DNA from: Gammaproteobacteria bacterium
GTDB lineage: Bacteria; Pseudomonadota; Gammaproteobacteria; Steroidobacterales; Steroidobacteraceae
Direction of reading: 5' to 3'
DNA length: 64,000 bases
Assembly (NCBI GenBank): GCA_013289615.1
Contig: JABCZO010000003.1
Span: forward strand, 62,001-126,000
Part shown: positions 9,065-17,220 of the stretch, piece after piece
Layout: the number at the start of each line of letters is the position of its first letter
Position numbering within the stretch: the stretch's first letter is position 1
Notes under the pieces: model-generated
What the model saw: only the letters and a program-made list of their open reading frames with translations
The model's database searches: none
What the model was told of the DNA's origin: nothing
Program-made: the position numbers and the translations under genes

Positions 9065-9085
9065 TGACTTGCACTCTGCAAGTCA
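9065..9085. promoter_or_regulatory. candidate HxlR operator 2
   Basis: Perfect palindrome of 9-bp arms around CTC; core ACTTGCA-CTC-TGCAAGT at 9067-9083. It ends 30 bp before the hxlR ATG and repeats the half-site of operator 1, so it is a good candidate for an autoregulatory site. Confidence 0.65.
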
Positions 9086-9115
9086 CTCGCTTCCAAGGCG
9101 TGGAGAGCCGGACAC

Positions 9116-9529
9116 ATGGATACCGCAAAGCGCTTCGCACGTTCCGCCTGCGCAATCGCCAACTCGCTCGACATCGTGGGCGACAAGTGGTCGCTGCTCG
9201 TGGTGCGCGACTTGCTGCACGGCAAGCGCACCTACGGCGAGCTCGCGCGTTCGCCGGAGCGCATTCCGACCAACCTGCTTGCGGATCGGCTCGAGCGCCT
9301 GGTAAGTGCCGGCATCGTTACCCGCACTCCCTATCAGCAGCGTCCGGTGCGGTACGCCTACACGCTTACCCCGAAGGGCCGCGCCCTGGGCGACGTGTTG
9401 CTCGCGTTTGTGCGTTGGGGCAAACAGTACATTCCGGGTACGCTCACATTGAAGCAGGCTCCAGCGGGCGGGGAGGTTGCGGCGCCGGCGGCGAACTCAC
9501 GCCGCGCGCGCGCAAAGCGCGCGGGATGA
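9116..9529 (+). CDS. HxlR-family winged-helix transcriptional regulator
   Basis: 137 residues. The HxlR domain spans roughly residues 10-105: the conserved Cys11 (SACAIANSLDIVGDKWSLLV), the DNA-recognition helix around RIPTNLLADRLERLV, and the wing with RPVRYAYTLTPKGRAL. The C-terminal 30 residues are basic and disordered (SRRARAKRAG). The N-terminal cysteine is the position used for thiol sensing in several HxlR proteins (HypR, QorR, YodB). GGAGAG precedes the ATG. Probably a repressor of itself and the divergent membrane protein through the two palindromes. The O-methyltransferase 64 bp downstream may be in the same transcript. Confidence 0.9.
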   Translation: MDTAKRFARSACAIANSLDIVGDKWSLLVVRDLLHGKRTYGELARSPERIPTNLLADRLERLVSAGIVTRTPYQQRPVRYAYTLTPKGRALGDVLLAFVRWGKQYIPGTLTLKQAPAGGEVAAPAANSRRARAKRAG

Positions 9530-9593
9530 GGCGGCGCTGGCCTCGCCGGCGGGAAGAGCGCAAGCTTTCGAGGCCAGGTGAGGAGGCGGTCAG

Positions 9594-10268
9594 ATGAGCG
9601 AAGAGCAGTATGAGGCCGTCGATCGATACCTCGCAGAGCGGTATGCCCCCGCCGATGAAGCCTTGGCTTTCACCCTCTCCGCTAGTGCCGCCGCGCAGCT
9701 ACCACCGATCGCGGTCAGCCCGACCCAAGGCAAGCTGCTGCAGCTGCTTGCCCGAATGGTTCAGGCGCGGCGGATTCTGGAGATCGGCACGCTCGGGGGC
9801 TATAGCGGTCTGTGGCTCGCCGGTGCGCTGCCCGCCGACGGGCGCCTGATCACCCTTGAGCTCAATGCGCGCCATGCGGGGGTGGCGCGCAGCAACTTCG
9901 TGCGCGCCGGCCTGGCCGATCGCATCGAACTTCGGGAGGGCCAAGCGCTCGATAGCCTCGAAAAGCTCCACGCAGAGGGCACCGACCCGTTTGATTTCTT
10001 CTTCATCGACGCGGACAAAGTCAACAGCCCGAATTATGTGAGCTGGGCGTTGAAGCTTGCGCACCGCGGCAGCGTGATCGTCATCGACAACGTGATTCGC
10101 GAAGGCGCGATCGTCAATGCCCGCAGCCACGATCCGGCGGTGCAGGGGACGAGGCGGCTGCACGACATGCTCGCGGCCGAGCCGCACTTGAGCGCGACCG
10201 CGATCCAGACCGTCGGCGCCAAGGGCTACGACGGCTTTGCCATCGCCCTGGTGACCGCCGATCCATAG
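9594..10268 (+). CDS. class I SAM-dependent O-methyltransferase
   Basis: 224 residues, typical for the caffeoyl-CoA/catechol O-methyltransferase-like family. SAM motif I is LEIGTLGGYSGLWLA (about 61-75); an acidic motif II (LITLELN) follows; FFFIDADK with a downstream NYV is the metal-binding Asp region, and VIDNVIREGAI continues it. A perfect AGGAGG lies 7 nt before the ATG. Enzymes of this group methylate small catechol-type hydroxyls; co-location with an HxlR regulator suggests xenobiotic or quinol handling, but the substrate is unknown. Confidence 0.88.
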   Translation: MSEEQYEAVDRYLAERYAPADEALAFTLSASAAAQLPPIAVSPTQGKLLQLLARMVQARRILEIGTLGGYSGLWLAGALPADGRLITLELNARHAGVARSNFVRAGLADRIELREGQALDSLEKLHAEGTDPFDFFFIDADKVNSPNYVSWALKLAHRGSVIVIDNVIREGAIVNARSHDPAVQGTRRLHDMLAAEPHLSATAIQTVGAKGYDGFAIALVTADP

Positions 10269-10298
10269 GGAAGGGCGTCCGACGCGCGCCTCGGGGTG

Positions 10299-11996
10299 CT
10301 ACGCCGCCGCAGTGGGCGCTCTGCTCCTGGCGAGCTCGTCGCGCAGCTCGCGCCGCAGGATCTTGCCGACATTGGTCTTTGGCAGCTGGTCGCGAAAGTA
10401 GATCGCGGCCGGGCGCTTGTAGGCAGTCAGATACTGGTGCGCGAAGTCCATCACCGCCTGCTCGCTCAGCGACGGGTCTTTCTTGACGATGAACAGCGCC
10501 ACCACTTCGCCGGAATGCTCGTCCGCCTGCGCCACCGCAGCCACCTCCAGTACCCCCTGGCACTTCGCGATCTGGTCCTCGATCTCGTTCGGGTAGACCT
10601 TGAATCCGGACACGATGATCATGTCCTTCTTGCGATCCTCGATGAACACGAAGCCGCGTTCATCGAAGCGCCCGATATCGCCGGTGCGCAGCCAGCCGTC
10701 CGGCAACATGACTTTCGCGGTCTCGTCCGGCCGCTGCCAGTAGCCGCGCATCACCTGCGGGCCGCGCAGGCAGATCTCCCCGACCGCGCCGATCGGCAGC
10801 GTGCGCCCATCATCGTCGCGGATCGTGAGTTCGGTCGACGGCACCGGCAGGCCGATCGAGCCGTTGAAATCGGAATCCGGGCCGATGAGCTTGGTGACGC
10901 AGCCGACCGGCGAGGCCTCGGTCAGGCCCCAACCCTGGCTCAGGGTGCAGCCGGTCAGCTCCTTCCAGCGCGCGGCGACGGCACTCTGCAACGCCATGCC
11001 GCCGGCCAGCGTGACCACCAGGCGCGAGAAATCCAGCTGCGCGAAACCCGGTGTGTGCATCAGCGCATTGAACAGCGTATTGACGCCCAGGAAGAACATC
11101 GGCGGATGGCGGCGTAAATCCTTGATGAATGCGGGGAAGTCCCTCGGGTTTGCGACCAGCAGGCCGGTGCCGCCCAGGGAGGCGAACAGCCAGCAGTTCC
11201 CGGTCAGCGAGAAGATGTGATAGAGCGGCAAGGCGCAGACAAAGGTCAGCTGTTCGAGCGCGACCTGCTGGAACCAGGCGCGTGACTGCAGGATGTTGGC
11301 CACCATGTTGCCGTGGGTGAGCATCGCGCCCTTGGCAACCCCGGTAGTGCCGCCGGTGTACTGCAGGTAGGCCAGATCATTGCGGTCCAGGTTCACCGGC
11401 AACAGCTGCAGGTCGCGGCCCTGATCGATGACCTTGCGGAAGCTGTGTGCCTCGGGAATCGTCCAGTGCGGCACCTTCCTGTGCACATGGCGCAGCACGA
11501 AATTGACGATCGCGCCCTTGGGCCAGTCCAGCATGTCGCCGACGCCGGTGACGATCACCTGGCGCACGTTGGTATCCGGCAGCGCCTGCTGCAAGGTCGC
11601 GGCGAAGTTCTCCAGCACCACTACCGCCGCCGCGCCGGAGTCCTTGAGCTGATGCTCGAGCTCGGTGGCAGTGTAGAGCGGGTTGGTATTGACCACAGTG
11701 AGTCCGGCGCGCAGCGCCCCGAACATCGCGATCGGGTATTGCAGCAGATTCGGCAGCATGATGGCGATCCGATCGCCGCTCTTGAGCCCGGCGCGATGCT
11801 GCAGCCAGGCGCCGAAGGCGCGCGAGCGTGCATCGAGTTCGCGGTAGTTGAGCGCCGTGCCCATGCTGTGATAGGCGATCCGCTTTGCGTAGCGACCACA
11901 GGCGTCCTCGATCAGCGACTTCAGTGAGTCGATCTCGAACGGATCGATGTCGGCGGGTACTGAGGGCGGATACTGCGGCAACCAAAACCTGTCCAT
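10299..11996 (-). CDS. fadD: long-chain acyl-CoA ligase (AMP-forming)
   Basis: 565 residues. It activates fatty acids to acyl-CoA through an acyl-AMP intermediate at the inner membrane. The AMP-binding P-loop is YTGGTTGVAKGAML (about 213-226), then QGWGLTEASP (about 365), the linker Asp-Arg signature DERGFVFIEDRKKDMI, and the C-terminal catalytic Lys in KTNVGKILRRELRDEL. The start at 11996 is preceded by AGGGGG at good spacing and matches E. coli FadD length (561). It converges with the O-methyltransferase. A DmdC/FadE-like dehydrogenase 5 kb away would act on its product. Confidence 0.92.
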   Translation of the reverse strand: MDRFWLPQYPPSVPADIDPFEIDSLKSLIEDACGRYAKRIAYHSMGTALNYRELDARSRAFGAWLQHRAGLKSGDRIAIMLPNLLQYPIAMFGALRAGLTVVNTNPLYTATELEHQLKDSGAAAVVVLENFAATLQQALPDTNVRQVIVTGVGDMLDWPKGAIVNFVLRHVHRKVPHWTIPEAHSFRKVIDQGRDLQLLPVNLDRNDLAYLQYTGGTTGVAKGAMLTHGNMVANILQSRAWFQQVALEQLTFVCALPLYHIFSLTGNCWLFASLGGTGLLVANPRDFPAFIKDLRRHPPMFFLGVNTLFNALMHTPGFAQLDFSRLVVTLAGGMALQSAVAARWKELTGCTLSQGWGLTEASPVGCVTKLIGPDSDFNGSIGLPVPSTELTIRDDDGRTLPIGAVGEICLRGPQVMRGYWQRPDETAKVMLPDGWLRTGDIGRFDERGFVFIEDRKKDMIIVSGFKVYPNEIEDQIAKCQGVLEVAAVAQADEHSGEVVALFIVKKDPSLSEQAVMDFAHQYLTAYKRPAAIYFRDQLPKTNVGKILRRELRDELARSRAPTAAA

Positions 11997-12027
11997 CGTC
12001 AGACCCCCTCTATCATTTTTGCGCCGC

Positions 12028-12690
12028 TCAGCGTCGGCCGGTGCGCGCGGCGGCCGGGCTGGCCGCGGCACGCAGCATCGGCTCCAGTTTGGGCCATACA
12101 TTGTCCAGCAACAACGGTTGCCCCTGCTCGTTCGGATGCATGCCGTCGGCCTGCATCAGCGCCGGATTGAGCGCCACCTGATCGAGCAGGAACGGCACCA
12201 GCGTCAGCTTGTGCGCCTGCGCCAGCTCGGTATACATGTTGTAGAAGCCGGTGGTGTAGCGCTCGCCGTAGTTGGGCGGCATGCGCATGCCGAGCAGCAG
12301 CACCGGCACGCCGCGCGCGCGCGCCAGCGTGATCATCTTGTCCAGGTTGTCACGGGTGCTGGCCAGCGGCAGGCTGCGCAAGCCGTCATTGGCGCCCAGT
12401 TCGAGTATCAGGATGCGCGGCTGCTGCAGCTCGAGCGCGTGCGGCAGCCTGCCCAGGCCGCCCGCGGTGGTTTCGCCGCTGACGCTGGCGTTTATTACCC
12501 GGAATCCGTACCCTAACTGTGAGACCTTGCGCGCCAGCAAGCTCACCCAACCCTGTTCGACGTGGATCCCGTAGCCGGCGCTGAGGCTGTCCCCGAACAC
12601 CAGGATGGCCGGCGATGGCTGGTCCGCGCGCGCCGCCGGTGTAGCCAGCGCCAGCAGCAGTGCCCACAGGAAAACCATGACGCGTGACAT
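12028..12690 (-). CDS. tesA: GDSL-family arylesterase / thioesterase I (TesA-like), periplasmic
   Basis: 220 residues with a signal peptide cleaved after ATPAARA (about residue 22). The four SGNH blocks are all present: GDSLSAGYG (Ser nucleophile), SVSGETTAGG (Gly), LELGANDGL (Asn) and DGMHPNEQG (Asp-His). This is the multifunctional esterase/lysophospholipase/thioesterase of the periplasm. As in E. coli it is divergent from the ybbA-ybbP transporter pair. Two starts are possible, 12690 and 12678; the first gives a basic n-region. Either way the gene head overlaps the ybbA start, and the ATG at 12678 shares a CATG with the ybbA ATG. Confidence 0.9.
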   Translation of the reverse strand: MSRVMVFLWALLLALATPAARADQPSPAILVFGDSLSAGYGIHVEQGWVSLLARKVSQLGYGFRVINASVSGETTAGGLGRLPHALELQQPRILILELGANDGLRSLPLASTRDNLDKMITLARARGVPVLLLGMRMPPNYGERYTTGFYNMYTELAQAHKLTLVPFLLDQVALNPALMQADGMHPNEQGQPLLLDNVWPKLEPMLRAAASPAAARTGRR

Positions 12691-13384
12691 CGTTCTTGAA
12701 GCCCGCAATTTGAGCAAGCAGGTTAGCAGCCCGGAAGGCCCGCTGACCATCGTGCGCAATATCTCGTTCACGGTCACGCGCGGCGAGTCGATTGCGCTGG
12801 TGGGTCCTTCGGGCGCCGGCAAGTCCACGCTGCTGGCACTGCTGGCGGGCCTCGATCTGCCGAGCTCCGGGGAAGTGGTGCTGGCCGGGGAGATCCTGGG
12901 CGCGCTGGACGAGGACGGGCGTGCGCGCCTGCGTGCCGAGCGCGTCGGCTTCGTGTTCCAGTCGTTTCATCTGCTGCCCTCGCTGACCGCCCGCGAAAAC
13001 GTCATGCTGCCGCTGGAGCTGTCCGGCCGTGATGATGCCCGGGCGGCGGCCGACAACATGCTCGAGCGTGTCGGCCTGGCCGCGCGGGCGCGCCATTACC
13101 CGCGGCAGCTGTCCGGCGGCGAGCAACAGCGCGTGGCGCTGGCGCGCGCGTCGGTCGGCCACCCGACGGTGCTGTTCGCAGACGAGCCCACCGGCAACCT
13201 CGACACCGCCACCGGCGAGCGCATCGCGCAGCTGCTGTTCGAGCTCAACCGCGGCTCGGACACGACCCTGGTGCTGGTCACCCACGAGGCGGCACTGGCG
13301 GCGCGCTGCGGGCGCGTGCTGTCGATGGAGGCGGGCGCGCTGCTGACCGATGTCGCCGGCTCCGATGCAGCCAGTCATGCGTAG
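12677..13384 (+). CDS. ybbA: LolD/YbbA-like ABC transporter ATP-binding protein
   Basis: 235 residues. Walker A GPSGAGKST (about 43-51), Q-loop VFQSF, signature LSGGEQQRVALARA (about 141-154), Walker B VLFADEPTGNLD, and the switch His in LVTHEA. The MacB/LolD-type ATPase partners an FtsX-like permease, here the next gene, whose start lies inside this gene's 3' end. It is divergent from tesA, as in E. coli. The function of the YbbA-YbbP pair is still poorly defined; lipoprotein or lipid extraction next to an esterase is a reasonable inference. No clear ribosome site is visible for the ATG at 12677. Confidence 0.92.
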   Translation: MTRDIVLEARNLSKQVSSPEGPLTIVRNISFTVTRGESIALVGPSGAGKSTLLALLAGLDLPSSGEVVLAGEILGALDEDGRARLRAERVGFVFQSFHLLPSLTARENVMLPLELSGRDDARAAADNMLERVGLAARARHYPRQLSGGEQQRVALARASVGHPTVLFADEPTGNLDTATGERIAQLLFELNRGSDTTLVLVTHEAALAARCGRVLSMEAGALLTDVAGSDAASHA

Positions 13385-15854
13385 CCTGATCCTCGCGCTG
13401 CGCGCACTGCGCCGCGAATGGCGCTCCGGGGAGCTGGCGGTACTGTGGTTGTCGCTGACCATCGCCGTGGCGGCGCTCAGCGGCGTCGGCTTCCTGGTCG
13501 ATCGCATCGGCCGCGCGGTCGACCTGCAGGCCAGCGAGGTGCTGGCCGCGGATCTGCGGGTCGAATCCGACGCGCCGATCGCCGCCGATGAGCAGTCACG
13601 GGCGCAGCAGCTCGGGCTTACCACGGCGCGGCTCACCACGACGCTGTCGGCGATCTTCAATGGCGATGCCAACCAGCTCGCCAATGTGCGCGCCGTGAGC
13701 GCCGGCTATCCGTTGCGTGGCCACCTGACGGTGGCCGACCGGGCGTTTGCGCCGGGCAGCATCACCGCGGCGATCCCCGCCGCCGGTGAAGTCTGGCCCG
13801 ATTCGAGAGTCGCCGCGGCGCTCGGCGCCGAGCTGGGCAGCGAGCTCTCCGTCGGTGCGCGCTCGCTGCGGGTCACACGCATCCTGATCTCGCGTCCCGA
13901 CCAGAGCTCGACCTTCGTCGAATTCGCCTCGGCACTGCTGATCAACGATGCGGATCTGGAATCCACCAGGCTGATCCAGCCGGGCAGCAGGATAAGGTAC
14001 GTGCTCCTGCTTTCGGGCAACAGCGCGCAGCTCGATAGTTTCCGCCGCTGGCACCAGGGGCAGGAGGCGCGCCACGAGCGCGTGGAAGATGTGGCCGATG
14101 CCAGCCCGCAGATCGGCGACGCCAGTAAGCGCGCCGCGCGCTTCCTGGCGCTTGCGAGCCTGGTCGCGGTGCTGCTGTGCGCGGTGGCAATCGCGATGAG
14201 CGCACGCAGCTACGTGCGCCGTCACCTCGATGCGGTCGCGCTGATGAAAACCCTGGGTGCCTCGCGCCACCTGGTGCTCGCGGTCAACCTGTGGCAACTG
14301 CTGCTGCTGGCCACGGTGGCGAGCCTGCTGGGCGCGGGCGCCGGCTGGCTGACGCAGCTGTGGCTGGTGCGGGTGCTGCAGGGCCTGCTGCGGGCCGACC
14401 TGCCACCGGCGGGTGCCTGGCCGGGCGTGGTCGGCTTCCTCATCGCGCTGGCAGTGCTCGCAGGTTTTGCGCTGCCGTCGCTGCTGCAGCTGACCCGCGT
14501 GCCCGCGCTGCGTGTGCTGCGGCGTGATGCCGGGCCGCCGGCGCTGAGCTTCCTGGCCGCTGGCGCTCCGGTGCTGCTGGCGATCGCCGGTGTCGTCTAC
14601 GGCGCGCTGGGCGAGCTTTCCTTGAGCCTCTGGTTCCTGTTGGGGCTGGCGGGGGCGATACTGGCACTGGGCGTCGCGGGTGCGGCGCTGGTGCGATCAG
14701 CGGCGCACGTGCGCGGGTCGGCGGGCGTGGCCTGGCGCTATGGCGTCGCCAACCTCGCGCGCCGGCGCACCGAAAGCATCACCCAGATCGTGGCCTTCGG
14801 CCTGGGCATCATGCTGCTGCTGGCGCTGGCGATCCTGCGCGACGACCTGGTGACCGACTGGCGCGCGAGTCTGCCGGCCGACGTGCCGAATTATTTCTTC
14901 GTCAACATTGCCGCGGATGCGCGCACGGATTTCGAGCACGAGCTGCAATCGCAGGGCGCGCGCCTGACACGCATGCTGCCGATGATCCGCGGCCGGCTGC
15001 TCAGCATCAACGAGCAGCCGCTGTCGTCGCTGCACTTCCCCGGCGTGCGCGGCCGCGGCTTTGCCGACCGCGAGCAGAACCTGACCTGGGCGGCCGATCC
15101 TGGCGACGATAATCGCATCGTCGAAGGCCATTGGTGGACCGCGGCCGACCAGGGCAAGCCGCTGGTGTCGCTGGCGGTCGAGTACCAGGAGTCGATGGGC
15201 CTGAAGCTGGGCGATCGGCTGCGCTTCGACGTCGGGGGCGAGAACTACGACGTCACCGTCGCCAGTTTTCGCAAAGTGAAGTGGGACAGTTTTCGGCCGA
15301 ATTTCTTCGTGATGTTTCCGCCCGGATTGCTGGACGCGGCCGCGGGCACTTACATGACCAGTGCCTACCTTGAGCCCAGCAGCGGTGCCATGGCGCAACT
15401 GGTGCATCGCTTCCCCGGCGTGTCGATATTCAACGTCGGGGATCTGCTGGCCCAAATTCGCGCGGTGGTGGACAAGGCCGTCACCGCGGTGCAGACCGTA
15501 TTCCTGTTCACGCTGCTGGCGGGCCTGACGCTGCTGCTGGCGGCAGTGCAGGCGAGCCGCGAGGAACGGTTGTACGAAACCGCGATCCTGCGCGTGCTCG
15601 GCGCGCGCCGCGCGATGATTCTCGCCAGCGTGCTGGCGGAATTCGCGCTGCTGGGAGCGGTGGCGGGATTGCTCGCCGCGACCGGCGCGTCGCTCGGCGG
15701 TGCCTGGCTCGCGCATGCCCTGGACCTGAAATACCGCTTCAATTCCGGGCTGTGGATAGCCGGCGTGCTGGGGGCGGTGCTGGTGGTCGGCGTCGCCGGG
15801 TGGATCTCGACCCGATCGGTGGTGCGGGTGGCACCGCGATCGGTGCTGTACTGA
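13350..15854 (+). CDS. ybbP: FtsX-family ABC transporter permease (YbbP-like)
   Basis: 834 residues if started at 13350; ATGs at 13365 and 13377 are also possible, the last overlapping the ybbA stop region. Long type-VII-like ABC permease: one N-terminal TM (about residues 25-45), a large periplasmic domain, two FtsX modules with TM clusters around 255-420 and 720-830, and a second periplasmic domain between them. The FtsX cytoplasmic motif is visible as VALMKTLGASRHLV (first) and ETAILRVLGARRAMI (second). Length is close to E. coli YbbP (804). It forms the transporter with YbbA, with tesA divergent. Confidence 0.9.
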   Translation: MSPAPMQPVMRSLILALRALRREWRSGELAVLWLSLTIAVAALSGVGFLVDRIGRAVDLQASEVLAADLRVESDAPIAADEQSRAQQLGLTTARLTTTLSAIFNGDANQLANVRAVSAGYPLRGHLTVADRAFAPGSITAAIPAAGEVWPDSRVAAALGAELGSELSVGARSLRVTRILISRPDQSSTFVEFASALLINDADLESTRLIQPGSRIRYVLLLSGNSAQLDSFRRWHQGQEARHERVEDVADASPQIGDASKRAARFLALASLVAVLLCAVAIAMSARSYVRRHLDAVALMKTLGASRHLVLAVNLWQLLLLATVASLLGAGAGWLTQLWLVRVLQGLLRADLPPAGAWPGVVGFLIALAVLAGFALPSLLQLTRVPALRVLRRDAGPPALSFLAAGAPVLLAIAGVVYGALGELSLSLWFLLGLAGAILALGVAGAALVRSAAHVRGSAGVAWRYGVANLARRRTESITQIVAFGLGIMLLLALAILRDDLVTDWRASLPADVPNYFFVNIAADARTDFEHELQSQGARLTRMLPMIRGRLLSINEQPLSSLHFPGVRGRGFADREQNLTWAADPGDDNRIVEGHWWTAADQGKPLVSLAVEYQESMGLKLGDRLRFDVGGENYDVTVASFRKVKWDSFRPNFFVMFPPGLLDAAAGTYMTSAYLEPSSGAMAQLVHRFPGVSIFNVGDLLAQIRAVVDKAVTAVQTVFLFTLLAGLTLLLAAVQASREERLYETAILRVLGARRAMILASVLAEFALLGAVAGLLAATGASLGGAWLAHALDLKYRFNSGLWIAGVLGAVLVVGVAGWISTRSVVRVAPRSVLY

Positions 15855-15856
15855 CA

Positions 15857-16633
15857 TCAGTGGGCGAAGCTGATCGTCGCCCAGGCCTGCGGCACCGCCT
15901 CGCCGCGCCAGGTCAGCCCTTCGATGGTCAGTTGATACTCGCCCGGGCCCAATGCTGAGCTGTTGAGTTCGATGTGCAGGTTGCCGCCGGAATCGCGCTG
16001 CATATTGTGCAGCACACCGACGCGGCCCTCATCGATGCGGTCGATGGTGACGCGAAACGCGTTGAGTTGCGACCACGACAGATCGATCTTCAGGTCCGCC
16101 ATCTGTGTATCGCCGCCGCCGATCGTGACCATACTGTGTTGCACCGGCCCGGTGCGGCTCGGGATCACGCTGATCGTGCGCGTGGATTTCGCCGGATCGA
16201 GCGGTTGCGACAAGGCGCGTTGCAGCAGGCTCGCCTCCGAGCGCTCGTGTGCCGACAGCCGGCTCTGCATCACCAGGCAGGCAATTGCCAGGATCAGCGC
16301 CAGGATCGCGGCGCCGATCAGTACCGGCAGCTGTTCCCACCAGCGCTTGGCGCGCTGTTCCCACGGCGCCGCACGGCCACCGGCCTCGAGCAGGCGCAGC
16401 GCGGCATTGATGCGATCGGTGAGCGCGATCTCGTCCAGCAGTTGCGGGTGCTCGCGGCAGAAGTGCTCGAAATCCTGGGCGCCCTTGAGCGGCAGCTGGC
16501 CGCCAATGTAGCGTTCGACGATCTGGTTGCGGAGGATGAATTCGCGGTCCATGGGCGACGCCAGCAGCCGCGCCCGCATCGACGGCGCAGCGTTATCCGC
16601 ATCGGCGGGGCTTCCAGGAGCGGCGGCTTGCAT
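15857..16633 (-). CDS. hypothetical single-pass membrane protein (anti-sigma-like layout)
   Basis: About 258 residues from the ATG at 16633; a GTG at 16681 and an ATG at 16552 are alternatives. The cytoplasmic N-terminal part (MDREFILRNQIVERYIGGQL followed by FEHFCREHPQLLDEIALTDRI) is a short helical domain resembling the start of anti-sigma-like proteins but without a zinc motif. One TM segment (LPVLIGAAILALILAIACLVM) follows, then a periplasmic Ser/Thr-rich beta region of about 130 residues. No sigma factor is adjacent. It is divergent from another unknown gene and converges with ybbP, whose stop is 2 bp away. Function unknown. Confidence 0.7.
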   Translation of the reverse strand: MQAAAPGSPADADNAAPSMRARLLASPMDREFILRNQIVERYIGGQLPLKGAQDFEHFCREHPQLLDEIALTDRINAALRLLEAGGRAAPWEQRAKRWWEQLPVLIGAAILALILAIACLVMQSRLSAHERSEASLLQRALSQPLDPAKSTRTISVIPSRTGPVQHSMVTIGGGDTQMADLKIDLSWSQLNAFRVTIDRIDEGRVGVLHNMQRDSGGNLHIELNSSALGPGEYQLTIEGLTWRGEAVPQAWATISFAH

Positions 16634-16755
16634 GCGCCTATCGTGCCGCGCGGCCGACTTCAGGCGCCGGTGCCAGCTCACAGTTCCGGCCGGCAGCGCG
16701 TTAAGATCGCGAATTGCGTCACACTATCCACTCCGTGCCCAACCCCTGTAGCACG

Positions 16756-17202
16756 ATGTTGTGGGCACGCAGTGGCTGGCGCATCGATGGTGCACGGTTG
16801 ACCAAATCGGATAAAACCCAGCCGGGTAAGACCACGCCGCTTGCCGGTGGCGTAAGCCACGATGCGCGCGGCAATGCCGTGTGGCAATGGGCGAGCGAGA
16901 CCGCGCGTCACGCGGCGGTAAGTACTTCGCAACTGCTGCGCCGGCTGCATGTGTCGAGCCTGTCGCTGCAAGACGATGCGAAACCGCGCCGCGCGCCGGC
17001 CAAGCCCTCGCCGGCCACGCCCTCGCCGATCCGCCCTGCCGCGAGCGGCACACCTGCTGCGCCCGCGCGCAAGACCCAGGCCGGCTTCAATCCGTACGAT
17101 GGCGGCGCGATGTCTCACGCCGCTGCTGGGGAGAAAAAGCAGTCGGCGGCGCCGATGCCGGCGCGCCGTTCCTGGTGGCGCCGCCTGTCTCAACGCCGAT
17201 AA
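16756..17202 (+). CDS. hypothetical protein, Ala/Pro-rich with a GFNPYD motif
   Basis: 148 residues from the ATG at 16756; a TTG at 16714 is an alternative. The N-terminal half (LAGGVSHDARGNAVWQWASE, then TSQLLRRLHVSSLSL) looks ordered and reminds me of a conserved small hypothetical in gammaproteobacteria; the middle is Ala/Pro/Lys-rich, and the end carries GFNPYD and a basic WWRRLSQRR tail. No signal peptide or TM segment. It lies 18 bp before an acyl-CoA dehydrogenase and may be co-transcribed. The function is not known to me, and the call rests on coding appearance and recollection of similar sequences. Confidence 0.6.
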   Translation: MLWARSGWRIDGARLTKSDKTQPGKTTPLAGGVSHDARGNAVWQWASETARHAAVSTSQLLRRLHVSSLSLQDDAKPRRAPAKPSPATPSPIRPAASGTPAAPARKTQAGFNPYDGGAMSHAAAGEKKQSAAPMPARRSWWRRLSQRR

Positions 17203-17220
17203 GCTGCCCCAGGCACCGAC

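Noticed and set aside
12386-13684. 432-codon minus-strand frame across ybbA and the start of ybbP
   Set aside because: Composition is typical of a shadow frame, and the plus-strand genes carry full ABC motifs.
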